Notes: generated by a model from the letters alone, not told the origin. A stretch of 64,000 nt of DNA from Porphyromonas gulae DSM 15663 (GCF_000378065.1 NZ_KB899156.1:1-64000); one strand, 5' to 3'; shown: positions 47,736 through 57,089, counted from the first letter of the stretch. Made by a program: numbers and translations.

Positions 47736-48776
47736 ATGAAACGTACCGAAATATCTTCTCTGGGTGAGTTCGGACTCATCCGGCACCTCACCGATTGCGT
47801 CCGACTGAAAAACCCCGGCACCCTCAAAGGCATAGGGGACGATGCTGCCGTCATCTCATTCGATGAAGGCATGAAAGCACTTGTCACCACCGATATGCTC
47901 CTCGAAGGAATCCACTTCGACCTCACTTATACCCCTCTCAAACATTTGGGATACAAGAGTGCGGTAGTAAACTTCTCCGACATATATGCCATGAACGGTA
48001 CACCGCGGCAGCTGACGGTTTCCATCGGCGTATCGGCACGGTTCTCGGTAGAGGATATAGAACAGATCTATCAGGGTATCCTCACGGCCTGCGATGTCTA
48101 CGGCGTAGACCTCGTAGGAGGCGATACCTCGGCGTCGCTCACCGGATTGTGTCTGAGCCTGACCTGCATCGGGGAGGCACGAGAAGAGGAAATAGTGTAT
48201 CGCAGCGGAGCCAAACCGACCGATCTGATCTGCGTGAGCGGAGACCTCGGCGCAGCCTATATGGGACTCCAGCTACTGGAGCGTGAGAAAGCGGTTTACC
48301 GGGGAGAGAAGGACTTTGCACCGGATTTCGCCGGTCATGAGTACATACTCGAAAGACAACTGAAGCCGGAAGCACGCAAAGACATCGTGGAGAAGCTACG
48401 CTCGGCCGGCATCAAACCGACAGCCATGATGGACATATCGGACGGGCTATCGTCCGAACTCCTCCATATAGCGCATGCCGGAAAGGTCGGCATCCGTATA
48501 TATGACGACAAATTGCCCATCGACTACCAGACGGCAGCCATGGCGGAAGAGTTCAACATGAATCTCTCCACAGCCGCTCTGAACGGGGGTGAGGACTACG
48601 AATTGTTGTTTACCGTACCTCTCGCCCGTCTCGATGATATTCAGCGAATAGAGGGCATCCGCCTGATCGGCCATATTACGGAAGAGGCCGACGGTCACGT
48701 TCTCGTGGCACGAGACGGAACGGAGATTACCTTGGTGGCACAAGGATGGAATGCAGCAAAGGCTCTGAATGGGTAG
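47736..48776 (+). CDS. thiL: Thiamine-monophosphate kinase
   Basis: ThiL makes thiamine diphosphate from thiamine monophosphate. The 346-residue AIRS/PurM-fold protein shows the motifs GEFGLIRHL, GIGDDAAVI, TTDMLLEGIHFDL, NFSDIYAMNGTP and VGGDTSAS. NGGEDYELLFT near residue 286 is the C-terminal active-site loop. All expected aspartates are visible. It overlaps the MATE gene by 8 nt. It supplies the cofactor needed by enzymes such as the pyruvate oxidoreductase at the start of this window. Confidence 0.93.
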   Translation: MKRTEISSLGEFGLIRHLTDCVRLKNPGTLKGIGDDAAVISFDEGMKALVTTDMLLEGIHFDLTYTPLKHLGYKSAVVNFSDIYAMNGTPRQLTVSIGVSARFSVEDIEQIYQGILTACDVYGVDLVGGDTSASLTGLCLSLTCIGEAREEEIVYRSGAKPTDLICVSGDLGAAYMGLQLLEREKAVYRGEKDFAPDFAGHEYILERQLKPEARKDIVEKLRSAGIKPTAMMDISDGLSSELLHIAHAGKVGIRIYDDKLPIDYQTAAMAEEFNMNLSTAALNGGEDYELLFTVPLARLDDIQRIEGIRLIGHITEEADGHVLVARDGTEITLVAQGWNAAKALNG

Positions 48777-50133
48777 TATCCGACTGCAAAACCTCACAGA
48801 AGGGGAAATAAAAGGACGTCTGCTCCGACTGGCTCTGCCCATCATGGGTACTTCCTTCGTGCAGATGGCTTATAGCTTTACCGATATGGCCTGGTTAGGC
48901 CGGTTGGGTAGCAAGTCCGTAGCAGCCGTAGGTATTGTGGCGGTACTGACGTGGCTCTCCAGTTCCATATCGGCTGTCAATAAGACCGGCAGTGAAGTGA
49001 CGATAGGCCACAGTCTCGGCAAGGGTTCCATCGAGGAAGCACGACGATACGCTTCGCACAACGTTTCGATGTCCCTGCTGATCTCCTCCGTCATCGCTCT
49101 TCTGTTTTTCCTTTTCCCACACTTTTTCCTCGGCATATATCATTTGGAGGACGATGTACACGCTTTGGCTCTTACCTACCTGCGCATAGTGGCATGCGGC
49201 CTGCCTTTCACCTTTGCAGCCACCGCATTCAGTGGCATCTACAACGGAGCCGGCCTCAGCTCTATACCCTTCAAGGTCAGTAGCACGGGGCTGGTACTCA
49301 ATATGATTCTGGATCCGTTGCTGATATTCGGACTGGGATGGGGGACGATCGGAGCGGCCATAGCCACGCTGATCGCTCAGATATTCGTATTCGTTCTGTT
49401 CGTTTACAGGCTCAGATGGCAGGACAAGCTGTTGGATTGCTTCCCGTTCTTCGTCCGACCGGACAATATACATAGCGGTCGCATCTTGCGTATCGGTCTG
49501 CCTGTAGCTGCTCTCAACTCTCTCTTCGCCATCATCAATATGATGCTTGGCCGTCTGGCTTCGCAGCAAGGAGGACATATCGGAGTGGCAACGCTGACTA
49601 CGGGCGGACAGCTGGAAGCCATCACTTGGAATACTTCGCAAGGATTCAGCACGGCACTAGCTACTTTCGTGGCTCATAATTACGCTGCCCGTCAGGGCAA
49701 ACGTATATTTTCTGCCTATCGTTATACCCTACTCTACTGCTCCGTTTTCGGCATTCTCGGCACAGTGCTTTTCGTTTTCTTCGGTAATGAAGTATTCCGA
49801 CTTGTGGTACCGGAAAAAGAAGCCTATCTGTCGGGAGGTATTTATCTGCGCATCAGCGGCTATTCCCAGCTACTGATGATGTTGGAAATAGCCACTCAAG
49901 GCCTGTTCTACGGGACGGCACGGACGGTTTTCCCTGCCGTTATCAGTATCGGAGGGAACCTCCTGCGGATTCCACTGGCTCTGCTGCTTATCGGTATGGG
50001 CTTCGGACTGGAATCGGTATGGTGGGCGATCAGCCTCTCATCCATGCTCAAAGGTGTAGCCATCGTGTGTGGACTACCCTATCTCAACAGACGTATCAAA
50101 CGACATAGCCAACCCCTACCCGCTTCGCAATGA
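48769..50133 (+). CDS. MATE-family multidrug/cation efflux transporter
   Basis: The 454-residue protein has about 12 transmembrane segments in two homologous halves, beginning LRLALPIMGTSFVQMAYSFTDMAWLGRLG, the typical MATE N-terminus. Segments such as GSEVTIGHSLGKGS and TWNTSQGFSTALATFVAHN in the second half support the assignment. MATE proteins exchange cationic drugs or metabolites for Na+ or H+. The substrate is unknown. Both ends overlap neighbours (thiL by 8 nt, prmA by 4 nt), so it is translated as part of the operon. Confidence 0.93.
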   Translation: MGSIRLQNLTEGEIKGRLLRLALPIMGTSFVQMAYSFTDMAWLGRLGSKSVAAVGIVAVLTWLSSSISAVNKTGSEVTIGHSLGKGSIEEARRYASHNVSMSLLISSVIALLFFLFPHFFLGIYHLEDDVHALALTYLRIVACGLPFTFAATAFSGIYNGAGLSSIPFKVSSTGLVLNMILDPLLIFGLGWGTIGAAIATLIAQIFVFVLFVYRLRWQDKLLDCFPFFVRPDNIHSGRILRIGLPVAALNSLFAIINMMLGRLASQQGGHIGVATLTTGGQLEAITWNTSQGFSTALATFVAHNYAARQGKRIFSAYRYTLLYCSVFGILGTVLFVFFGNEVFRLVVPEKEAYLSGGIYLRISGYSQLLMMLEIATQGLFYGTARTVFPAVISIGGNLLRIPLALLLIGMGFGLESVWWAISLSSMLKGVAIVCGLPYLNRRIKRHSQPLPASQ

Positions 50134-50993
50134 AATACATCGCATATACATTCGAACTCACATGCCGACCGGACGAACTGACTTTGGAGACGGCATACGA
50201 CCTGCTTAGTGCCGAACTTGCCGAAATAGGATTCGAGAGTTTCGAGCAAAATGAGACTTGTCTTCGTGCCTATATCCCTGCCTCCACCGATATAGCATCC
50301 GACATTCCTGCACTATTGGAGCGGTTTCTGCTGCCGGATCTTCTGTGGCAATACTCATCCGAGATCCAGCCCGACATCAACTGGAACGAACAGTGGGAAA
50401 AGAACTTCTTCCGCCCCATTCGGATCGAAGACAAATGCCTCGTACGAGCACCTTTCCATCCGACCGATCCGGATATACCGCTCGAGCTGATTATTTCTCC
50501 TCAAATGGCCTTTGGGACAGGGCACCATGAGACTACTTCGCTGATGATGAGCTATCTTCTCGATATGGATTTGCGTGGATTGAGAGTTCTGGACATGGGT
50601 TGCGGTACGGGGATCCTTGCCATCTTAGCTCGCAAGCTCGGAGCCTCTTCTGTCACAGCTATCGACATAGACGACTGGTGCATACGCAACACGGGCGAGA
50701 ATGCAGCTCTCAATGGAATTCGGGATATTGATGTTCGTATAGGCGACGCATCTCTTCTTGCCGATTGTCCGATGTTCGATCTGATTATCGCAAACATCAA
50801 TCGTAATATTCTGCTGAACGATATGTCCGCATACAGATCCCGACTCGGTAATGGTGGCACCCTGCTGTTAAGCGGTTTCTATACGGAGGATATACCGATC
50901 CTTACTGAATGCGCCGGAACGCTGGGTCTGACTCATTCGAAAACGCGCTCACGTAACAACTGGGCTGCACTGCGGTTTACCGCCGGCTCCTAA
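50130..50993 (+). CDS. prmA: Ribosomal protein L11 methyltransferase
   Basis: PrmA trimethylates ribosomal protein L11 using S-adenosylmethionine. The 287-residue protein has an N-terminal L11-recognition region, the motif WNEQWEKNFFRPIRI, FGTGHHETTSLMM, and the SAM-binding glycine loop VLDMGCGTGILAILARKLGA (about 151-170). DLIIANINRNIL is the catalytic NINxN-type motif. Length is standard. It overlaps the MATE gene by 4 nt and ends the operon before the bidirectional terminator. Confidence 0.95.
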   Translation: MKYIAYTFELTCRPDELTLETAYDLLSAELAEIGFESFEQNETCLRAYIPASTDIASDIPALLERFLLPDLLWQYSSEIQPDINWNEQWEKNFFRPIRIEDKCLVRAPFHPTDPDIPLELIISPQMAFGTGHHETTSLMMSYLLDMDLRGLRVLDMGCGTGILAILARKLGASSVTAIDIDDWCIRNTGENAALNGIRDIDVRIGDASLLADCPMFDLIIANINRNILLNDMSAYRSRLGNGGTLLLSGFYTEDIPILTECAGTLGLTHSKTRSRNNWAALRFTAGS

Positions 50994-51034
50994 AAGATAA
51001 AAAGGGGCGAGAGCTTCGGGAAGCACAGGAAACT

Positions 51035-51080
51035 AAAAAGAAAGTGTCCCGCACCTTGCAGTACGGGACACTTTCTTTTT
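51035..51080. terminator. Bidirectional terminator between prmA and the DJ-1 gene
   Basis: A perfect 17-bp stem, AAAAAGAAAGTGTCCCG (51035-51051) with its complement at 51064-51080, gives T5 on both strands. It serves the two convergent genes. Confidence 0.9.
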
Positions 51081-51101
51081 GTGAGGTATAGGATATTCGA
51101 G

Positions 51102-51647
51102 TTATCTGAAGAGTGTGCCGGCGGCGATCTCATCGGCTACCTGATCACCGCATAGGTAACGAACCACTTCTATGGCAAATGCAAAGACACAGGCAGGGCC
51201 TTTGCCCGTAATAACATGTCCGTCACGTGTGGCAGCCTCACCCGTATAATCGGCACCTTCGAGTTTGGATTCAAAACCCGGATAGCAAGTAGCTTTTCTG
51301 CCACGGACAAAACCCAAACCACCGAATACCAAAGGAGCCGCACAGATAGCTGCCACAAGCTTTTGGGCGGCATAATGTTCGCTTAGAAGTCGGCGAAGAG
51401 GTTCGCAGCTATTCAGATTATCGGCTCCGGGGAGTCCTCCCGGCAAAACCAAAGCATCCACTGCCGGCAAATCGGTCATCAGACGATCGGCCTTAACGGT
51501 GATCCCATTGGCTCCCTCTACATAGAGCGAATCCGTAATGGAAACAAATTCGGCGGCTACGCCTCCCCGACGAAGAATGTCGAGCGTGCCTACGGCTTCG
51601 GTCTCTTCGAAACCGGGAGCCAGAAATACTAATGCTGTCTTTTTCAT
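51102..51647 (-). CDS. DJ-1/PfpI family protein
   Basis: The 181-residue cytoplasmic protein has the flavodoxin-like DJ-1 fold. FLAPGFEETEAVGTLDIL near the start contains the conserved glutamate, LPGGLPGADNL follows, and LVAAICAAPLVFG contains the nucleophile-elbow cysteine near residue 104. Family members are protein or glyoxal deglycases, chaperones or ThiJ-like proteins; the substrate cannot be named from sequence. It is the last gene of the minus-strand pdxJ-exbB-exbD-tonB group, 14 nt after tonB. Confidence 0.9.
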   Translation of the reverse strand: MKKTALVFLAPGFEETEAVGTLDILRRGGVAAEFVSITDSLYVEGANGITVKADRLMTDLPAVDALVLPGGLPGADNLNSCEPLRRLLSEHYAAQKLVAAICAAPLVFGGLGFVRGRKATCYPGFESKLEGADYTGEAATRDGHVITGKGPACVFAFAIEVVRYLCGDQVADEIAAGTLFR

Positions 51648-51661
51648 ATTCCTTATGTTTT

Positions 51662-52489
51662 TTACTTGATGTCGAAATGATAGGTGATCACTCCCTCCTG
51701 ATCTCCGCCCCCTGCTATGGCATTGAAACGAGTAGTCTTGGCTGCTTCTATAGCTGCTCGCTGAGCGGCAGCATCCGTGATATTGGTACCGCGCAGACGG
51801 ATGGAAGCATCGGTCACACGTCCGGCATTGTTTACGACGATGTTTACCCGTACCGTGCCACGAATAGGTTTGCTGTAGCGAGGCTTTTCCGGATAGCCAC
51901 CATTGCCCACGATAGTACGGCCGGTGAGCGAGTACGAAGAACCGCTACCTCCGGGATTGCCCTGATTGCCATTGGCCTGCGTGCCCGTACCTTGTGTATT
52001 GCCTTGCTCGGCACCTCGTCCGAATGCTCCGGCCACATTATTATTGATGGCCTTGCCTGCTTCGGCCTTGCGCTTACGCTCGGCTTCCGCAGCTGCCTCT
52101 GCCCGTTTGCGAGCCTCTTCAGCTTCACGCTTGCGTTTCATTTCAGCTTCTTGACGAGCCTTTTCGGCTTTGGCCAAGTGAGGAGCCGGCTCTACGTCCT
52201 GATGGAGGTCGGACTCGGCCGGTGCCTGTGGCTTTTTGACTGCGGGCTGTTTCTGCGTTGGAGTTTGTTCCGTCTGTACATCGGGATTGGATGCCGTTTC
52301 CTGTGGTGCCGGCTCGAAAGCTCCGGACGAAAGCTCCGTGATTCCGAAATTGACGAGTATCAGCTCTTCCGGTTCTTCGCGCGGAGCGGCACGAAGATGC
52401 AGCACGAACAAGAGGGCGATCAGTGCGACATGTGCCCCCACCGATACGGCTATGGCAACGGCATTGCGTTTGACTTTCTCTTGTTGCAT
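51662..52489 (-). CDS. tonB: TonB-like energy transducer
   Basis: The 275-residue protein has an N-terminal transmembrane segment (about 12-30). A proline/charge-rich stretch and a long Ala-Glu-Lys-Arg helix (about 95-145, KRKREAEEARKRAEAAAEAE) span the periplasm. The C-terminal TonB domain (PIRGTVRVNIVVNNAGRVTDASI...) contacts receptor TonB boxes. With ExbB and ExbD, encoded just upstream in transcription order, it transmits proton-motive force to outer-membrane receptors such as the one at 42-44 kb. The spacing to exbD is 4 nt. Confidence 0.88.
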   Translation of the reverse strand: MQQEKVKRNAVAIAVSVGAHVALIALLFVLHLRAAPREEPEELILVNFGITELSSGAFEPAPQETASNPDVQTEQTPTQKQPAVKKPQAPAESDLHQDVEPAPHLAKAEKARQEAEMKRKREAEEARKRAEAAAEAERKRKAEAGKAINNNVAGAFGRGAEQGNTQGTGTQANGNQGNPGGSGSSYSLTGRTIVGNGGYPEKPRYSKPIRGTVRVNIVVNNAGRVTDASIRLRGTNITDAAAQRAAIEAAKTTRFNAIAGGGDQEGVITYHFDIK

Positions 52490-52493
52490 GAAC

Positions 52494-52913
52494 TTACTTT
52501 TTACTTTGGGCTTTGGTGGCCAGCACCACCTTCATCTTATTCTCCCCGGCCATACTCAGCACCTTCACGATCTCGCGATACGGGACATTCTCATCGGCAT
52601 ATATGGCTACGTACATCTCGGGATTGCGACTCTGCTCCTGAAGCAAGAGGGGAAGTATCTCCTCGAAAGCGACCTCATGCCCTTTGTCCTGACCGAAAGC
52701 GGCGAAATAGCGCATATCTTCTGAAATAGTGATCCGCGCCAAAGGAGCTTCGGGGGCAGGTTGTTTATTGGCAGAGGGAAGAGATACGCGCAACGCATTG
52801 GGTACGATGAGCGTACTGGTCACCATGAAGAAGATGAGCAGCAGAAAAATCACGTCGGTCATAGAAGCCATGCTAAAGACCTCCGTGACCTTAGTTTTAC
52901 GTTTCAGACTCAT
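52494..52913 (-). CDS. exbD: ExbD/TolR-family biopolymer transporter
   Basis: The 139-residue protein has a single N-terminal transmembrane segment with the conserved aspartate of the proton path (SMASMTDVIFLLLIFFMVTS). A periplasmic domain follows, with AIYADENVPYREIVKVLSMA. It works with ExbB as stator of the TonB motor. It overlaps exbB by 4 nt and is 4 nt from tonB, which makes the three a tight operon. Confidence 0.93.
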   Translation of the reverse strand: MSLKRKTKVTEVFSMASMTDVIFLLLIFFMVTSTLIVPNALRVSLPSANKQPAPEAPLARITISEDMRYFAAFGQDKGHEVAFEEILPLLLQEQSRNPEMYVAIYADENVPYREIVKVLSMAGENKMKVVLATKAQSKK

Positions 52914-53644
52914 TTTTTGATGGGTTCGTTAAGGAGATCCATAAACTCAAGAGTCTTGGTTTCCATCTTATTGACCACCTTATCCACCTGAGCTACGAGA
53001 TAGTTGTAGGCGAAGAGCGTTACGATACCGACCACAAGACCGCCTACAGTCGTTACCAAGGCTTCGTATATACCTCCCGAGAGGAGCGCTACATCCACTC
53101 CGCCATTGCCGGCATTGGCCATATCGAAGAAAGCACGCACCATACCCGTTACAGTACCCAAGAACCCGATCATGGGTGCTCCGGCTGCAATGGTGGCAAT
53201 AATGGGCAGTCCTTTTTCCAGCTTACCGATTTCGATGTTTCCGGTATTCTCTACGGCTACCAGTATGTCGTTCATCGGTCGTCCCAGTCGGGTGATCCCC
53301 TTGGCTATCATACGGGCAGAAGGGGTAGCCCTGTCCTGACAAAGACGCATGGCCGATTCTATCTTACCCTCGTGGATATAGTCCTTGATCCGATCCATGA
53401 ACGAATTGTCCTCCCTGCCGGCAGCCCTGATCTCCATCACCTTGCGAACGAATATGTAGATGGCCAAGAGCGAAAGGACTGCCAGTACGACCATGATCCA
53501 ACCGCCTTTGAGAGCCAGATCCATAATGGACAGGGTAGCTTCTGCCGGTGCGGCAACGGGAGTATTGACAGTAGCGAGGGAGTCGATAGGAGTCCCTGCC
53601 GACTGAACGGGGATTTGCAGAAAAGGAATGCTAGGGATATTCAT
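52910..53644 (-). CDS. exbB: ExbB/MotA/TolQ-family proton channel
   Basis: The 244-residue inner-membrane protein has three transmembrane segments (about 45-65, 155-180, 195-220), in the layout of MotA/TolQ/ExbB. MERIKDY-type cytoplasmic helices are replaced by FMDRIKDYIHEGKIESAMRL. The ending GTVTGMVRAFFDMAN and ALVTTVGGLVVGIVTLFAYNYL is typical. With ExbD it forms the pentamer-dimer that energises TonB. The N-terminus (1-40) is rich in Pro, Ala and Thr and may be periplasmic. Confidence 0.93.
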   Translation of the reverse strand: MNIPSIPFLQIPVQSAGTPIDSLATVNTPVAAPAEATLSIMDLALKGGWIMVVLAVLSLLAIYIFVRKVMEIRAAGREDNSFMDRIKDYIHEGKIESAMRLCQDRATPSARMIAKGITRLGRPMNDILVAVENTGNIEIGKLEKGLPIIATIAAGAPMIGFLGTVTGMVRAFFDMANAGNGGVDVALLSGGIYEALVTTVGGLVVGIVTLFAYNYLVAQVDKVVNKMETKTLEFMDLLNEPIKK

Positions 53645-53682
53645 TGGATTATCAATGTGATTGTTACTGTTTCGATTTTTAT

Positions 53683-54399
53683 TTATAACGCGAGTTGGTC
53701 TCGATATTGTCTGATGGTCTCCTCCAGTCCCAAATAGAGAGCATCGGCAATCAGTGCATGGCCGATGGAAACTTCGTCCAAATGGGGCAGTCGCTCGGCA
53801 AAGTAACGGAGGTTGTCCAGATTCAAGTCGTGTCCGGCATTGATACCGAGACCGAGCGAATGAGCGTGTGCCGAAGCCTTGACATAGGGCTGTACGGCAG
53901 CAGCCATGTCCTTATGATAGGTGGCTGCATACGGCTCGGTGTATAGCTCTATCCGGTCTGTGCCTGTCTTGGCAGCCCACGAGATATTGTCCAAGTCGGT
54001 ATCGATGAATATGGAAGTCCTGATACCCCAGGTATGGAACTGCTCCACCAGACGACAGAGATGGTCGTAGTTCCGGGCTACATCCCATCCGGCATTGGAG
54101 GTCAGGACATCGGGGGCATCGGGTACCATGGTCACCTGCTCGGGACGGATTTCCTCGATCAGCCGGATGAAACGCTCGTCGGGATTGCCCTCTATGTTGA
54201 ACTCTGTGGTCAGTGCCTTTTTCAGGTCGTACACATCCGACCGACGGATATGGCGTTCGTCGGGACGCGGATGGACGGTAATCCCCTGTGCGCCGAACCG
54301 CTCACAGTCGAGAGCCACTTGGAGGACATCGGGGACATTGCCTCCGCGTGCATTGCGGAGGGTAGCTATCTTATTTACATTTACGCTTAGCCTTGTCAT
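53683..54399 (-). CDS. pdxJ: Pyridoxine 5'-phosphate synthase
   Basis: PdxJ condenses 1-deoxyxylulose 5-phosphate with 3-amino-2-oxopropyl phosphate to pyridoxine 5'-phosphate. The 238-residue TIM-barrel protein has the motifs [30 protein letters not shown] (catalytic His), [16 protein letters not shown] and [12 protein letters not shown]. It leads a minus-strand group with exbB, exbD and tonB, which is a frequent Bacteroidetes order. It is divergent from nadK across a 77-nt promoter region. Confidence 0.95.
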   Translation of the reverse strand: MTRLSVNVNKIATLRNARGGNVPDVLQVALDCERFGAQGITVHPRPDERHIRRSDVYDLKKALTTEFNIEGNPDERFIRLIEEIRPEQVTMVPDAPDVLTSNAGWDVARNYDHLCRLVEQFHTWGIRTSIFIDTDLDNISWAAKTGTDRIELYTEPYAATYHKDMAAAVQPYVKASAHAHSLGLGINAGHDLNLDNLRYFAERLPHLDEVSIGHALIADALYLGLEETIRQYRDQLAL

Positions 54400-54415
54400 T
54401 CTGATTATTACTAAT

Positions 54416-54447
54416 TTTGCGAACCATGCAAATGTAACGTTTATTTG
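54416..54447 (+). promoter_or_regulatory. Candidate nadK promoter
   Basis: TTTG at 54416-54419 and TTTATTTG at 54440-54447 (one mismatch to TAnnTTTG) are 20 nt apart. It overlaps the divergent pdxJ promoter. Confidence 0.4.
54429..54436 (-). promoter_or_regulatory. -7 element of the pdxJ promoter
   Basis: On the minus strand TACATTTG matches TAnnTTTG, about 30 nt before the pdxJ ATG. Confidence 0.5.
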
Positions 54448-54476
54448 CTGATCCCTACGAGAAGAGAAAGAGACTC

Positions 54477-55343
54477 ATGAAGAAAATAGCCATATTCGGC
54501 AGCCATCACAAAAGCGAACAGGGAGCTTCCATCAAGGCTTTGATCCTGAAGCTGGAAGAAGCCGGTACACCTCTTTACATAGAGCGCAAATTCCTCTCCT
54601 TTCTTGAGCAGGATCTGGACTTCCATCCGGCCATTTGCGGAGTGATAGACACCCTGCCCGAGCATATCGACTACGTGATCTGTATGGGCGGCGATGGTAC
54701 ATTCCTGCGCACGGCACATCAGATCGGCGTTTCGCAGATCCCTGTTTTGGGCGTGAATACCGGCCGACTGGGCTTCCTCACCGATGTCGATTGCCACGAA
54801 GCCTCGGAGCTGATCACACGCCTGCTGGATGGCGACTTCACCATCGAGACCCGTTCCCTGCTGGAAGTGACCGAAGGCAACGGCTCCTCTCCCTCCTACG
54901 CCCTGAACGAAGCAGCCATACTGAAACGCGAAACCGGCTCGATGATTCGGGTAAATGCCTACCTCAACGACGACTATCTGGCGGCTTACGATGCCGATGG
55001 TCTCGTGGTGGCCACGCCCTCCGGCTCCACGGCCTATTCTCTGAGCGGAAATGGCCCTATCATCATGCCTGCCTGCCGGAACTTCGTCCTTACGCCCATC
55101 GCTCCCCACTCGTTGAATATGCGTCCGCTGGTCGTTCCGGACGATACGGCGATCCGCCTCGAAGTAGACTCGCGCAGTCGGAATTACCTCTTGGTGCTGG
55201 ACGGACGAACCAGAACGCTCCCTTGTGACACATCCATCCTACTCAAACGTGCTCCTCACACGCTGCGAATGATCCGTCTGCGTCCGCACTCCTTCGCCGA
55301 GACCCTGAGGCGCAAGCTCATGTGGGGAGCAGCCGTAAGATAA
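54477..55343 (+). CDS. nadK: NAD kinase
   Basis: NadK phosphorylates NAD to NADP. The 288-residue protein has the conserved GGDGTFLRTA (about 71-80), NTGRLGFLTDV, LNEAAILKRETG (the NE/D motif near 140) and the glycine-rich segment TPSGSTAYSLSGNGPII. Length is normal. It is followed by lptB 57 nt downstream on the same strand and faces pdxJ on the other side. Confidence 0.95.
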   Translation: MKKIAIFGSHHKSEQGASIKALILKLEEAGTPLYIERKFLSFLEQDLDFHPAICGVIDTLPEHIDYVICMGGDGTFLRTAHQIGVSQIPVLGVNTGRLGFLTDVDCHEASELITRLLDGDFTIETRSLLEVTEGNGSSPSYALNEAAILKRETGSMIRVNAYLNDDYLAAYDADGLVVATPSGSTAYSLSGNGPIIMPACRNFVLTPIAPHSLNMRPLVVPDDTAIRLEVDSRSRNYLLVLDGRTRTLPCDTSILLKRAPHTLRMIRLRPHSFAETLRRKLMWGAAVR

Positions 55344-55400
55344 AGACACTGAGGACAGCGGACACGAGCCAACAGACACTTACCATAGACTACTCCCATA

Positions 55401-56156
55401 ATGGAAGAAAATACAACCATGGTGCTGCGCACCGAAGATCTGGTCAAACGCTACCGAAACCGCACGGTCGTGAATCACGTGTCGATAGAGGTTCGGCAAG
55501 GAGAGATCGTAGGGCTGCTCGGGCCAAACGGAGCCGGCAAGACGACGACTTTCTACATGACCACCGGGCTGGTCGTCCCCAACGAAGGACGGATATTCCT
55601 CAATGATCAGGACATCACCCAATACCCCGTCTACAAACGAGCACGCGCCGGCATCGGCTATCTGGCACAGGAGGCATCCATATTCCGCAAAATGTCCGTG
55701 GAGGACAACATCCTCTCCGTCCTCGAAATGGCCGGATTGCCCAAGACCTATCAGCACGAAAAGCTGGAGAGCCTGATAGCCGAATTTCACCTTGAGAAAG
55801 TACGCAAGAATCTTGGCGACCGCCTCTCCGGCGGCGAGCGGCGTCGTGCCGAGATAGCCCGCTGTCTGGCCATATCGCCTCGGTTCATCATGCTGGACGA
55901 ACCCTTTGCCGGTGTCGATCCTATCGCCGTGCAGGACATTCAGGCCATCGTGGCCAAACTCAAGGACAAAAACATCGGCATCCTCATCACCGACCACAAC
56001 GTCCACGAAACGCTCAGCATCACGGATCGCGCCTATCTCCTCTTCGAGGGCAAAGTGCTGTATCAGGGCACGGCCGAAGAGTTGGCTGCGAACGAAGTGG
56101 TGAGGGAAAAGTATCTAGGACGCGACTTCGAACTCCGCCGCAAACGATTCGACTGA
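55401..56156 (+). CDS. lptB: Lipopolysaccharide export ATP-binding protein LptB
   Basis: The 251-residue ABC ATPase has Walker [11 protein letters not shown] (about 41-50), the LPS-export signature [16 protein letters not shown], Walker [17 protein letters not shown] and [12 protein letters not shown] with the switch histidine. The GVDPIAV and DHNVRE-like segments separate LptB from other ABC ATPases. It would power the LptFG permease. The ATG at 55419 (MVLRTEDL) is an alternative start. The partner permease gene lies at 33.2 kb. Confidence 0.93.
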   Translation: MEENTTMVLRTEDLVKRYRNRTVVNHVSIEVRQGEIVGLLGPNGAGKTTTFYMTTGLVVPNEGRIFLNDQDITQYPVYKRARAGIGYLAQEASIFRKMSVEDNILSVLEMAGLPKTYQHEKLESLIAEFHLEKVRKNLGDRLSGGERRRAEIARCLAISPRFIMLDEPFAGVDPIAVQDIQAIVAKLKDKNIGILITDHNVHETLSITDRAYLLFEGKVLYQGTAEELAANEVVREKYLGRDFELRRKRFD

Positions 56157-56405
56157 TTTCGCTGCACCTGCCGTCTGCCGGTACCTTATAGCTGTTTTTT
56201 CGTCATTTCAGGCATGCTGTCCGCTTGTCCAATCAGTTTATTTGATTTCCTTTGCGTTCAGTGAAAGCAGTAATGCAGAGTGAATGGTTTAGCAGGAACC
56301 GGTAGATTTCTTTATTTCTTTGGTACGGATATGAAGATATGACACACAGATCGTTAACCGAATTCGGCAATTTCTCTTTTACCTTGTTTCATTAAAAAAC
56401 CAAAG

Positions 56406-56699
56406 ATGAGTATGAACATCTACGTAGGGAATCTGAACTATCGGGTTCGCGAAGAAGACCTCACAGGTCTGTTGCAACAGTATGGCGTCGTAACGAGCGC
56501 AAGAGTAATCACAGACAGAGAGACCGGCCGCTCACGCGGATTCGGCTTCGTCGAAATGGAAGACGAGAACGATGCACGCCGTGCCATCGAAGAGCTGTTC
56601 GATCAGGAATTTCAAGGTCGTAAGCTGATCGTCAAAGAAGCACTGGAACGTCCCGAACGTGCTCCTCGCCGTACTTTCCGTCACGAAGATCGCTATTGA
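56406..56699 (+). CDS. RRM-domain RNA-binding protein
   Basis: The 97-residue protein is a single RNA-recognition motif: RNP2 IYVGNL (about 5-10) and RNP1 RSRGFGFVEM (about 43-52), with a short Arg-rich tail (ERAPRRTFRHEDRY). Such proteins resemble cyanobacterial Rbp cold-response proteins and are common in Bacteroidetes, which often lack Hfq. It is likely a global post-transcriptional regulator. I recall this as PG0627 in W83, reported to affect virulence gene expression. It has its own terminator at 56720. Confidence 0.92.
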   Translation: MSMNIYVGNLNYRVREEDLTGLLQQYGVVTSARVITDRETGRSRGFGFVEMEDENDARRAIEELFDQEFQGRKLIVKEALERPERAPRRTFRHEDRY

Positions 56700-56719
56700 T
56701 CCTTCTCCCACTTCCGGCA

Positions 56720-56750
56720 AGCCGTATCACAACGCCGATACGGCTTTCTC
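56720..56750 (+). terminator. Terminator of the RRM gene
   Basis: AGCCGTATC (56720-56728) pairs with GATACGGCT (56737-56745), followed by TTCTCTCT, 20 nt after the stop. Confidence 0.75.
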
Positions 56751-56790
56751 TCTGAGAGGTCTCCCTCTATTATTCTGACGACACGAATTA

Positions 56791-56843
56791 CAAGACAGGC
56801 CGCAGGCACACCATCATACGGTGTTCACCTGCGGCCTGTCTTG
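56791..56843. repeat. Long intergenic hairpin
   Basis: CAAGACAGGCCGCAGG (56791-56806) pairs perfectly with CCTGCGGCCTGTCTTG (56828-56843). There is no T-run after it on the plus strand. It lies between the RRM terminator and the 23-bp array. No gene is seen from 56750 to 57255. Confidence 0.7.
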
Positions 56844-56951
56844 CATCTGCTTGCACCCTGACGGCCCCTGTCCCAAGCCATCCCAACCGCAACGAAACAC
56901 ACCTCGCACCGAACATTCCACCCCCCGAACTTGCCATCCGATACAGAGTAG

Positions 56952-57089
56952 ATAGTATCCTCTATCAATAGACCATAGTATCCTCTCATATGAGACTATA
57001 GTATCTTCTCATATGAGACTATAGTATCCTCTCACATGAGACCATAGTATCCTCTCATGTGAGACCATAGTATCCTCTCGTATAAGCTT
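56952..57089. repeat. 23-bp tandem repeat array
   Basis: ATAGTATC starts at 56952, 56975, 56998, 57021, 57044 and 57067, exactly 23 bp apart. Four of the units contain a palindrome CTCANNTGAG whose centre varies (TA, TA, CA, TG); the first and last units are degenerate. Confidence 0.93.

Noticed and set aside
26708-57089. CRISPR arrays at the 22-23 bp repeat loci
   Set aside because: Units are directly adjacent with no unique spacers, and no cas genes are present in the window.
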